Shown piece after piece: positions 17,522-24,621 of a stretch of 64,000 nt of DNA; the stretch's first letter is position 1, and each line of letters begins with the position of its first letter. The translations under genes and the position numbers were made by a program. The notes under the pieces were generated by a model. That model did not search any database. It saw only the letters and a program-made list of their open reading frames with translations, and was not told where the DNA came from. Location of the stretch: positions 62,001-126,000 of the forward strand of contig JBOFGK010000010.1 of assembly GCA_051649085.1 (NCBI GenBank). Reading direction: 5' to 3'. This DNA comes from JBOFGK01 sp051649085 (lineage in GTDB: Bacteria; Bacillota_I; Bacilli_A; UBA3375).

Positions 17522-17727
17522 AAAAAAAGCTTGCATGATTGAAAAAAAAGTGTTATCATATAATTAGAAAATATTTATGTGGATATTATTACTATAAATG
17601 TTTCTCATTTGAAGCAATAGGTAGAGCTTTAAAGTTCAGTTTATTTCCTATCAAAAGAACCAATTTAATAATAAACAAAAATATTTTTAAGTCTCTTAAG
17701 TAAGAAATTTAAAAATATTTTTTTATG
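17522..17727 (+). ncRNA. Repeat R2: second copy of the structured ncRNA, right of the R-M genes
   Basis: Matches R1 over about 200 bp. The -10 is TATCAT here, so expression may be weaker. The terminal stem is AAAAATATTTTTAA/TTAAAAATATTTTT: relative to R1 one A-T pair has flipped to T-A on both arms, keeping perfect pairing. The GATAGG stem loses one pair (AATAGG). R2 is bracketed by two copies of the IS-end-like repeat (17467 and 17726). Confidence 0.6.
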
Positions 17728-17785
17728 GCTGTATAATATGTAGTGGGGGAAAAATTTTATAGTTGTTCTTTTCTTAAAGAAATAA
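17726..17785 (+). repeat. Repeat with ISL3-like terminal motif, copy 2
   Basis: CTGTATAATATGTAGTGGGGG, then A-rich DNA and TATAGTTGTTCTTTT and AATAAAAA, aligned to 17467-17521 over about 60 bases. It makes a 259-bp tandem unit with R2. Confidence 0.45.
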
Positions 17786-17913
17786 AAAGCATCGTTTATG
17801 ATATCATCAATTATAGAATCCTCTAATTTTACAGTTGTAGACGAAATGTATTCAATATGTTCATTTGATACTAGAATATCAATCTCTGGTTTTGTTAAAC
17901 TTATCCTTGTCAT
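17786..17913 (-). pseudogene. N-terminal fragment of an unidentified gene
   Basis: On the minus strand an ATG at 17913 opens a frame starting MTRISLTKPEIDILVSNEHI and continuing with an acidic helix; it then runs into the IS-end-like repeat, where homology-free low-complexity residues follow. No good SD is seen. Most likely a gene cut by insertion of the repeat. Confidence 0.35.
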
Positions 17914-17942
17914 TTTTTCTCAATTAAATTTATTTTATCATA

Positions 17943-18192
17943 AAAAATGAATGTGCTAAAGTTTCTTATCTAAAGAGTATTACTGATTTAAAAAATAATG
18001 CAGAAATTATATTACTACAGTGGCTTGGTGGAATAGAAAAAGAACTCTCAAAAACCTTTGAAAATTCAACAAAGAAAATATTGCTCCCTCAAGAACTACA
18101 GATTAAAAACGTTTCTTATTAAAATACTTTCACAGATAATTCTCCTGAATTAGAAGAAGTATTAACAAAACAAATGAGAAAAATATTCTTAA
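17943..18192 (+). pseudogene. Decayed gene fragment
   Basis: The frame reads KNECAKVSYLKSITDLKNN and then LLQWLGGIEKELSK. It must shift frame near 18060 to continue as KKILLPQELQIKNVSY, meets TAA at 18121, and resumes SPELEEVLTKQMRKYS to a stop at 18190. There is no start codon. It is a helical protein of unknown family, clearly broken. Confidence 0.4.
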
Positions 18193-18204
18193 TAGCTAAA
18201 ACAT

Positions 18205-18250
18205 AAAAAAAGTGTCATTAGTCGTTTGGACTTTCGCGACACCTTTTTTT
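18205..18250. terminator. Bidirectional terminator beside the bacteriocin-like gene
   Basis: A-run and GTGTC (18212-18216) pair with GACAC (18238-18242) and a T-run. It terminates the minus-strand peptide gene that ends at 18254 and could also stop the decayed gene on the left. Confidence 0.6.
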
Positions 18251-18253
18251 AGA

Positions 18254-18442
18254 TTATGAGCAATAGTACCATGGACCATACATCCACCAAATCCACCTAC
18301 AATATCTTCCTCCTCCTCCATCTTGTACCACTACACGTGATTCAGCATTAGTAGCAGCATTAATAGTCGTTGTACTAAATACTTGTGTAGCCAACGTAAA
18401 TGTTATTGCCAATAATAATAAAGTTTTTTTTAATGTTTTCAT
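18254..18442 (-). CDS. Secreted aromatic-rich bacteriocin-like peptide (62 aa)
   Basis: ATG 18442 has AAGGAGG seven bases upstream; the longer frame start at 18478 has none. Residues 1-30 are a Sec-type signal peptide (MKTLKKTLLLLAITF..., ending near INAA). The mature part is about 30 residues: a VVVQDGGGG linker, then RYCRWIWWMYGPWYYCS, in which 8 of 17 residues are Trp or Tyr and two cysteines could form one disulfide loop. A small exported peptide with an aromatic, cationic-capped tail beside decayed membrane-protein genes suggests an antimicrobial or signalling peptide. No known bacteriocin family was recognised; the activity is inference. Confidence 0.6.
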   Translation of the reverse strand: MKTLKKTLLLLAITFTLATQVFSTTTINAATNAESRVVVQDGGGGRYCRWIWWMYGPWYYCS

Positions 18443-18567
18443 TTTTTCCTCCTTTTTTTTATAGATGTAGTAAACCATTATTAAGTTATTAAGTGTGTAA
18501 TTTTTGTGATTTTTGTAATTTTGTTTCGTTTTTTATGCTATACTTTACTTGATAGGAGATGTTTATT

Positions 18568-18963
18568 ATGAATAAAATTAAATCTTTTTTTTTAAATTTT
18601 TAAATATTAACTTTATTAAATTTTGTTTACTTGGTATATTTAATACTCTCAATTTTTTTATTTTATTTTAATAATATAAATCTACTCTTTTTAAATACTA
18701 TCTCAATGCTATATTCTAATGTTGTTTCTTATTTTTTAACTGCAAAATTTGTTTTTAATGAAGAATTCAAAATTAAAACTATGCTTCTATTTCCAACAAC
18801 TTTACTTCCAAATTATCTTCTTTCTAATCTCTTTTTACTTGTTTTAACTTCTTTTTTTGAAATAAACCAAAAAGATATTTCACTATATGTACTATTAATA
18901 CAAATTGCAATTGTACCGATTACTTTTGTTTTTTCCCGTTTTATTTTTAAAGGAAAAAAATAA
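18568..18963 (+). pseudogene. GtrA-like membrane protein, frameshifted
   Basis: AGGAG (18554-18558) and ATG 18568 start MNKIKSFFLNF, then TAA. Homology-like sequence continues in another frame as INFIKFCLLGIFNTLNFFI and in a third from about 18670 as SNVVSYFLTAKFVF...IAIVPITFVFSRFIFKGKK. The FIKF-GIxNT start and the repeated [SN]Y-K-FVF motifs are typical of GtrA flippase-like proteins. Two shifts in T-runs break the frame. Confidence 0.55.
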
Positions 18964-18975
18964 ACTTATTCATGA

Positions 18976-19164
18976 GCAGCTGTTGGCAAACTCAAGGCAG
19001 TATGTCCTTTTATTTTCTATGTTATAATCGAAACAATTGAGAGTGAAAATGTAACAGTGCCAATAGGAATTGATACTACAAGTTTTTTAATTGTTTTAAC
19101 ACTGATTTTCCAATGCATAACACATGTTTTTTGTATAAAAGAAGGTACTACAAATGACAAATGA
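18976..19164 (+). pseudogene. C-terminal fragment of a membrane protein
   Basis: A start-less frame of about 62 residues, with hydrophobic stretches CPFIFYVIIETI and FLIVLTLIFQCITHVFCI, ends at TGA 19162 overlapping the next ATG. It is the tail of a multi-TM protein whose front is lost. Confidence 0.4.
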
Positions 19165-19320
19165 ATATGAACTTTTTTATCCAGCTTATTTACTCTTATT
19201 TGGATACCACTTTGTTTTATTACTTTTGGATATGGACTTTATTGTTTTTCGATACTAACAACTCAAAAAGCTAAATATTATAAATATATACCTATTATTA
19301 TTGGATTTCTATTTTTGTGA
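19154..19320 (+). pseudogene. Truncated copy of the 109-aa membrane protein gene at 21960
   Basis: Nucleotide-level homology to 21963-22130 is obvious (NEYELFYPAYL versus NEYEIFYPDYL; shared ATATACCTRTTATTATTGG). One base is missing after TTA near 19192, so the frame is lost, and homology stops at TGA 19318. Confidence 0.6.
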
Positions 19321-19387
19321 TATAATGATCGTGTAATATAATTTTAAGAAAACGTATTTTGAATAATAAAAATTAAAAAGGAGTAAT

Positions 19388-19579
19388 ATGAAGTATTTAA
19401 AAATCAAGCAATTAAGTTCTTTATTTTCTAGTACATTGCTAAAATTGTATGTATTTAGTAATGGCTATGAAATTAAACCAGTAATTGATTTAGAAGAAAC
19501 AGATGAACAAACTAGCGATTGGAATTCTCCAATAGGAAAAAATAGTGTGTATGTAAGATCAGCACTCTATTTACCATAA
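19388..19579 (+). CDS. Small protein of unknown function (63 aa), possibly truncated
   Basis: AAAAAGGAG precedes ATG 19388. The product is MKYLKIKQLSSLFSSTLLKL followed by an acidic section with DLEETDEQTSDWN and ends VYVRSALYLP. The N-terminus could be a poor signal peptide. The gene pair 19388/19581 parallels the pair 20203/20813 (a secreted protein followed by a one-TM protein), so it may be a degenerate paralogue. Confidence 0.4.
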   Translation: MKYLKIKQLSSLFSSTLLKLYVFSNGYEIKPVIDLEETDEQTSDWNSPIGKNSVYVRSALYLP

Positions 19580-19580
19580 G

Positions 19581-19697
19581 ATGAATCGTAAATATAAAGT
19601 AATTATATTATTTGTTTTAGTGTTTGTCGTTTTCTATATTGGGTATACTTTGTATTTTAAACTTGATGACTTAAATGTTTTTCTACAAAATCTTTAG
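19581..19697 (+). CDS. Single-TM peptide (38 aa), likely truncated paralogue of the 20813 gene
   Basis: ATG directly after the previous stop. MNRKYKVIILFVLVFVVFYI has the same layout as MKKKYLIIIIICLFIIFYTI of the 141-aa protein at 20813, but it stops after 38 residues. A remnant is more likely than an active micro-protein. Confidence 0.35.
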   Translation: MNRKYKVIILFVLVFVVFYIGYTLYFKLDDLNVFLQNL

Positions 19698-20202
19698 ATT
19701 GTGTATATGTTTTATAATCAGTGGAGTTTAAAAATAAGAGAGTGTCTAAAAATCTTTCAGTAACAGAAAAAATCTTAGAAACCTAATTGGCATCTTGAGA
19801 TTTTTTTTTTGTAAAATTATATAGACAATGTAAAAGTTCATTTTAAGCCATATGGTTTCGACTTAAAATGTATTATTCAAATTATGCAAGAACTTAGATT
19901 TGACTATATTGAGATTAAAAAAACTTTTTGAAATTTTACAATCAAAATTGAATTTCAAATACCAATTTTCATATTCTGTAGAAAAAAAATAAACTATTTA
20001 CAATTATTTTGAGACCTACTAGATTATACATCAGTTTAGAAGAGTTGAGATATAAACATTAGATATTACTAATAGTTTTATGAAAAACTATAAATAATTT
20101 TACGGACGAACTATATTGTGTTATAATAAGAGTGTAACCATTTTCTAAAGAGGTTTAAAGATGGTTAAATAATTATATGAAAAATAAATAAAGGGAGAAG
20201 TG
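19698..20202 (+). other. Non-coding stretch with terminator and inverted repeat
   Basis: No gene is seen. A terminator (stem AAAATCT/AGATTTT around 19769-19804, then ten T) is followed by a perfect 9-bp inverted repeat CATTTTAAG/CTTAAAATG (19839-19847 with 19862-19870) around CCATATGG. A promoter-like TTATAAT near 20122 and AAGGGAG at 20191 lead into the next gene. Confidence 0.4.
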
Positions 20203-20813
20203 ATGAAAAAAAATTAACGAAAATATGTTTTTATTTATAATTGTAGCATCACTATTTAGTGCAAATGTTTTAAGTGCTGCGGAAAAAATAAAATATGAAC
20301 CACAGAATTTATAGAAATAGATGGTATGTCATTAGCAGTAATAGAAAATCAGAACTTGATGTTCTTGAGACAAATTATGAACTACCAAAAGACTTTATCG
20401 TGAAAGATAACATTGCAAGAAGCGCAACTTACTATAGATATATTGAGAAGTATAGAAGTAAATCAACATTTGGTTATCTGAGAGATCATCCCGGTTGGGG
20501 ATGGACGCCTGCAAATGCGTCAAGATCATTTTGTCAGGGTAAAATTTCATCGTCAATTAGCACATCTTTGTCAATCGGTGGAAAATGGTTCTCAGTAGGC
20601 GTTGGTTATTCGTCAGATAGTAATTCTCGATATGACTGTGTAAATACCCCGATCATTAGAGGTAAAAGTGTAAGACCAACGTTACAAGGTTCTAGTTATT
20701 TTGTGGGATATGATATTCAGCATTTTGATAGAAATTCAGGGAAACATTATAGAACAACTAAAACAGAAATTGGTTATACAAAAGGTATTAGTATGAGATA
20801 TAGGATGAATTAA
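20203..20813 (+). pseudogene. Secreted protein gene with frameshifts
   Basis: AAGGGAG precedes ATG 20203, but the run of eight A after it puts the gene out of frame. With seven A it would read MKKINENMFLFIIVASLFSA...LSAAE, a clear signal peptide. The body continues in another frame from about 20360 as LDVLETNYELPKDFIVKDN and stays open for about 150 residues (GYLRDHPGWGWTPANASRSF, SSSISTSLSIGGKWFSVGVG, two cysteines, ending MRYRMN). No SD lies before the internal ATG at 20295. The family was not recognised; an exported effector or toxin is possible. At least two indels in A-runs: decay, phase variation or sequencing error. Confidence 0.5.
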
Positions 20814-21238
20814 TGAAAAAGAAATATTTAATAATAATTATTATATGTTTATTCATAATTTTTTACACAATTGATAATTATAGGCAGAGTAATTTCACTT
20901 GGACGTCAAATGTTTATGTTTTAGCAAAAAATAATCAAGATGAAAAATACATATTTGCTTTAAAAAAAGAAAAATTTAGAAAAATACAAGTTGAACAAAA
21001 AACAGAATATATAAATTTTCAACGTGGAATAATAACATTGTATGATAAAGATAAAAAAACAATAATTTCATACTCTGATAATAAAGAAACAACGGAAAAT
21101 TTACCTTTTAGTTCTACAGTAATCACTGAAGAAAAAGATTATTATCGTGCAGTTACTTTAAATGATGGTGTTGAAAAATTTGTAGACATTTTAAAAAAAG
21201 ATTTGAATAAAGAATATATAATCTTAGATATAAATTGA
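20813..21238 (+). CDS. Membrane-anchored small protein (141 aa), unknown function
   Basis: The ATG overlaps the stop of the secreted-protein frame (TAATG), indicating coupling. Residues 4-20 are a very hydrophobic helix (YLIIIIICLFIIFYTI), then an extracytoplasmic region of about 115 residues rich in Lys/Glu. No motif was recognised. Position directly behind a secreted protein suggests an immunity or accessory role, by inference only. Confidence 0.55.
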   Translation: MKKKYLIIIIICLFIIFYTIDNYRQSNFTWTSNVYVLAKNNQDEKYIFALKKEKFRKIQVEQKTEYINFQRGIITLYDKDKKTIISYSDNKETTENLPFSSTVITEEKDYYRAVTLNDGVEKFVDILKKDLNKEYIILDIN

Positions 21239-21256
21239 TAAAAATCATTTGATAAT

Positions 21257-21283
21257 AAAGACTCGACTAAAGGGTCTTTTTTC
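21257..21283 (+). terminator. Rho-independent terminator
   Basis: AAAGACTC (21257-21264) pairs with GGGTCTTT (21272-21279) and is followed by T residues; it ends the 20813 transcript. Confidence 0.65.
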
Positions 21284-21294
21284 ATGTTTTAAAA

Positions 21295-21479
21295 GGTTGT
21301 ATAATATGTAGTGGGGGGGGGGATTTATGGTTGCTGACTAATTTAAGCCGTTTAGACATTTATTTGAATGTAACTTTCCAAATGCAAGAATAATTGCTGA
21401 ACTATATGATTGTTTCAGACAAGTTAACTGGTGTATTGAGATTAAAGAATCACACTTTTCAATAGTGTTTTACTATTGA
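21295..21479 (+). mobile_element. ISL3-family insertion sequence remnant
   Basis: The terminal motif TTGTATAATATGTAGTGGG with a run of ten G is followed by a start-less frame (21342-21479) reading FECNFPNARIIAELYDCFRQ and then VNWCIE. The FPNA-I--D---RQVNW pattern is that of the ISL3 transposase catalytic region. Everything else of the element is deleted. Confidence 0.55.
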
Positions 21480-21943
21480 CTTGGCCTTTTTATTTATCGT
21501 TTTTCATCTTTTTTTGAACACTCTTAAAATTTGTGTTATAATCAAAGTGCTAGGCGTGTAAATTCATTTATTATATTATTTATTGCGATTAAATTAACAA
21601 TAATTACAGTGTTGTTAATTGTCATCTGTTTGAAATCAACGGTTATTAAAACTATCTTAGTGACTATATAAATAACTATTCAAACTTTAATTTACAGGAG
21701 ACTTACAAAATTAAACGAACGTTTAAAAGGGAGTTTACGTTTCTTTTGTGTGAAAATAATAATTTTGAAAAAAAGAAGTAGCTATAAACGATATTATCAG
21801 AAAAAAGAACAATAATCTTTATAAGAAACATACAAGCAAATTGGCCTCCTTTTATTTCAAAACAAAAAAAATTCAAAAAAATCTGGAAAAGAATCAATTA
21901 GGTGAAAAGAAAAGATCTAATGCTTCATTATTACCAATAGATT
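21480..21943 (+). other. Promoter and decayed sequence before the 109-aa gene
   Basis: TTGAAC (near 21512) with TATAAT 17 bases on forms a promoter. Short hydrophobic frames without starts follow and AAAAGGGAG near 21727 has no usable ORF. It appears to be eroded coding DNA; nothing intact was found. Confidence 0.3.
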
Positions 21944-21959
21944 GGGAGGGGTTTATTCC

Positions 21960-22289
21960 ATGATGATAAATGAATATGAAATTTTTTATCCAGATTATTT
22001 AAATCTTATTTGGATACCACTTTGTTTTACTACTTTTGGATACGGATTATATTGTTGTTCGATACTAATAACTCAAAAAGCTAACTACTATAAATATATA
22101 CCTGTTATTATTGGATTTCTTTTTTTGGTATTAATATTTATATATAACATCCATTTTGCGCTATACCTTGATGTAACATTCAAATATATATTAAATAATG
22201 GAGTTGGAAATGAAATGAGTTATATAATTCTAATCTGTGCTAATATTTGCTTTATAATTGCACGACTTGAAGCGAAAACAAAAAATTGA
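21960..22289 (+). CDS. Small three-TM membrane protein (109 aa)
   Basis: ATG 21960 follows GGGAGGG (21944-21950). Hydrophobic segments lie near residues 16-38, 47-68 and 88-105. The N-terminus MMINEYEIFYPDYL is duplicated in the broken copy at 19154. Putative immunity-type or transport accessory protein; no family recognised. The duplication with decay of the other copy suggests a recently rearranged locus. Confidence 0.55.
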   Translation: MMINEYEIFYPDYLNLIWIPLCFTTFGYGLYCCSILITQKANYYKYIPVIIGFLFLVLIFIYNIHFALYLDVTFKYILNNGVGNEMSYIILICANICFIIARLEAKTKN

Positions 22290-22455
22290 TTTTAGATGTA
22301 TAATATTAGAAAATGCAAAAAGAAATGGAAAATAAAAAAACTTGAAGAGATTTATACGTTTATTAATAAAGAAGATTATTTATATATACAATAAGAAATA
22401 AAGCGGTAGAAAGTGTTACTTTATAATCAAAAAGAAAATAACTAATGGGGGAAAT

Positions 22456-23544
22456 GTGGAGTTAAGTACTAAAATAAACAATGGACGTCAACGAGAGCTA
22501 GATATTATTAAAGGACTTGCTGTTATATTTATGGTGGCAGTGCATTTCTTAATACAATTTGCTAATCAAGAATTTTACGAAGAATCAACTATTAGTCAGA
22601 TAGTTGGCTTTTTGGGAGGAATTCCTTCTGCACCTGTTTTTTTGTTTGTCTTAGGAGTTGGAATTGTTTATTCACGAACACAAAATCCTTGGCTGTTTGT
22701 AAAACGTGGAATTAAATTGATTGTCGCTGGATATGTACTGAACATATTTAGGACTTTTCTTCCAGAACAAATTAAACTTTTTAGAAGTGAAGAAGTATTT
22801 GATTATTCGTTTGAATTCTTGAAACAAAATTTATTATATATTGATATTTTACAAGTAGCAGGTCTAATTATGATTTTCTTTGCAGCTATAATCTACTTTC
22901 GCTTGTCTCGTAAGCAAATTATTGTTACAACAATAGTAATAATGTTTTTAAATTATATTGTGTTGACGTATTTATCTCAATATATAATACCTGATTTAGA
23001 ACCAATTATTAACTTGTTTTTTGGAATTGGCACTGAATCATATTTCCCATTTGCAAGTTGGTTTGTTTATGCTGTAGTCGGATATTTTTTTGGAAAACAA
23101 TTAATCCAAACGAGTAACAAACATATTTTCTATTCGAAAATTCTACAAATAACGTCACTTTTTTTGATTTTATATTTAATTGGAATCGTTAGTATCGGTT
23201 TACCAACAGGATATGAAACAGACGATATGTATTATCATCATTTTGGAATAATAAACATTTTATATAGTGTGTTTGTTTTATGGTGGGTATCAATTTTCTA
23301 TTTTATTGATTGTATTCTTCAAAAATGCAAACTTACTTTTATTCAAAAAACTAGTAAAAATACAACGGAAATTTATTATATTCATTTTATACTAATAGCA
23401 ATACTATCGATTTTAAATATAGAAAATTTAACAGGTATTAATTATTTAATTGGATCTATTTTGTTGATGCTCGGAAGTTATTATTTAGCACTTGCTTATA
23501 GCTTTTTCAAGAGAAAATACAAAAATAAATTAAGCATGTATTAG
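22456..23544 (+). CDS. Membrane acyltransferase-family protein (HGSNAT/DUF1624-like)
   Basis: 362 residues with about ten TM helices. The GTG start at 22456 follows GGGGGAA. The N-terminal RQRELDIIKGLAVIFMVAVHF, with R-x-x-x-D and an H in the first helix, is the hallmark of membrane acyltransferases (heparan-alpha-glucosaminide N-acetyltransferase and acyltransferase-3 relatives). Such proteins acetylate surface glycans, lipids or antibiotics at the membrane. Substrate unknown; the neighbouring GtrA remnant hints at surface polysaccharide decoration. Could also be a DUF418-type protein. Confidence 0.65.
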   Translation: MELSTKINNGRQRELDIIKGLAVIFMVAVHFLIQFANQEFYEESTISQIVGFLGGIPSAPVFLFVLGVGIVYSRTQNPWLFVKRGIKLIVAGYVLNIFRTFLPEQIKLFRSEEVFDYSFEFLKQNLLYIDILQVAGLIMIFFAAIIYFRLSRKQIIVTTIVIMFLNYIVLTYLSQYIIPDLEPIINLFFGIGTESYFPFASWFVYAVVGYFFGKQLIQTSNKHIFYSKILQITSLFLILYLIGIVSIGLPTGYETDDMYYHHFGIINILYSVFVLWWVSIFYFIDCILQKCKLTFIQKTSKNTTEIYYIHFILIAILSILNIENLTGINYLIGSILLMLGSYYLALAYSFFKRKYKNKLSMY

Positions 23545-23878
23545 AAGTAATGGAAGGAATTTATAGTAGATTTTTTATTTAGTGGAATAAAAAAAATATA
23601 GGTTTTGTAATCAGGTTATAAGGTACTATAGGTATGCTGGTGTGAGCGACAAGGCTTAAAATAATTGATTAGCTCCTACTCAATTAGCTGCTCATGTGTT
23701 TGAATTCCATATGAAATTCGTTTAATTACTTGATTTGATATCCATACTTTCGATAACAACACTACATAATTTTATCTTAATTGTATTGCATATTTCAAGT
23801 TTATGCTTTTGAAATTGCATGGTGTTTTTTCTCAAATCTGACTTGTGATTTATGCGCTAAAAGATTAAGTAAAACAAA
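23545..23878. other. Intergenic DNA without recognised gene
   Basis: No start-plus-SD combination opens a convincing frame. An imperfect repeat TTAGCTCCTACTCAATTAGCTGCTC is present. The right end leads into the Pho-box-like promoter. Confidence 0.3.
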
Positions 23879-23910
23879 TTAACAAAAAATTAACATTTAA
23901 ATGATATACT
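23879..23910 (+). promoter_or_regulatory. Pho-box-like promoter (direct repeat TTAACA-N5-TTAACA)
   Basis: TTAACA at 23879-23884 and 23890-23895 are on the same face (11-bp period), nine bases upstream of an extended -10 TGATATACT (TATACT 23905-23910). The repeat occupies the -35 position, as when an OmpR-family regulator such as PhoP recruits polymerase. The same geometry recurs at 63828-63859. Confidence 0.55.
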
Positions 23911-23989
23911 TGAGATATAAAATTAAGTAAATAATAAAAGAGAGTATTTAAAAATTCAATCCAAATAAGGATATAATAGAGGAGTGTAT

Positions 23990-24553
23990 TTGAAACTCAA
24001 AAAAGTATTGGAAAAAGTACAAATTGTATTCAAAGATAATTGTTTGAAAATAAATAAAAAAATGATTAAACCGTTATGTTTAATTATTCTTTTGATGGCT
24101 ACTTTATTCTCGAACAATAGTATAATATTAAATGCTTCAAGTCAGAATTTAGAAAAATCAGGTGTTATTTCAATTGTAAAAGCAACATCAAGTATAAATG
24201 AAAATAAGACTATTTCAAAAATAAAATTAGTCGAAAATAATACTTCTAATCAATTAAATTTAAGACAGAATAATCAAAAAAATGATTCAAAAACTTCTTC
24301 AGCTGTAAGTAACACATTATTTTCAAATCTATCTGCAAATGTAAATGAACAAACCGGCGCGATAACTATTTCAAGTCTAGAAAAAAAAATAAATAGTATT
24401 TTTGTTCACAATTCAAAAAACATAGATGATTTAATCCTCTTAGGGGAAGTAGTTGCTGTTAGTATTTGCAGTATAAGGATAGTGAAAAGTAAACAGAAAA
24501 AATATCAGAAAATAGATTTTAATTTTGAAGATCCAAACATTATTCCACCCTAG
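23990..24553 (+). CDS. Exported/membrane protein preceding ABC transporter (187 aa)
   Basis: TTG 23990 is preferred: GAGGAG ends six bases upstream, whereas GTG 23984 overlaps it. The product has a basic N-terminus, a hydrophobic helix (about 28-46, LCLIILLMATLFS), a Ser/Asn/Lys-rich extracytoplasmic stretch, and a second hydrophobic segment near 150-165 (LLGEVVAVSICSIRIV) before a basic tail. No family recognised. It lies 68 bases before the ABC transporter on the same strand and probably shares the Pho-box-like promoter; it could be a peptide-precursor or accessory protein. Confidence 0.5.
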   Translation: MKLKKVLEKVQIVFKDNCLKINKKMIKPLCLIILLMATLFSNNSIILNASSQNLEKSGVISIVKATSSINENKTISKIKLVENNTSNQLNLRQNNQKNDSKTSSAVSNTLFSNLSANVNEQTGAITISSLEKKINSIFVHNSKNIDDLILLGEVVAVSICSIRIVKSKQKKYQKIDFNFEDPNIIPP

Positions 24554-24621
24554 AGAATATTTAATTATCAATTCAAAGCGAAAATAATTAATCGATAATA
24601 AATATAATACTAGGAGAAAAC

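Noticed and set aside
17665..17785. C-terminal extension of the minus-strand frame that starts at 17913
   Set aside because: This part is translated from the IS-end-like repeat and the R2 terminator stem, not from a conserved protein.
20295..20813. Intact 172-aa protein starting at ATG 20295
   Set aside because: No SD before this ATG, and a signal peptide in another frame sits just upstream with its own SD, so a frameshifted longer gene is more likely.
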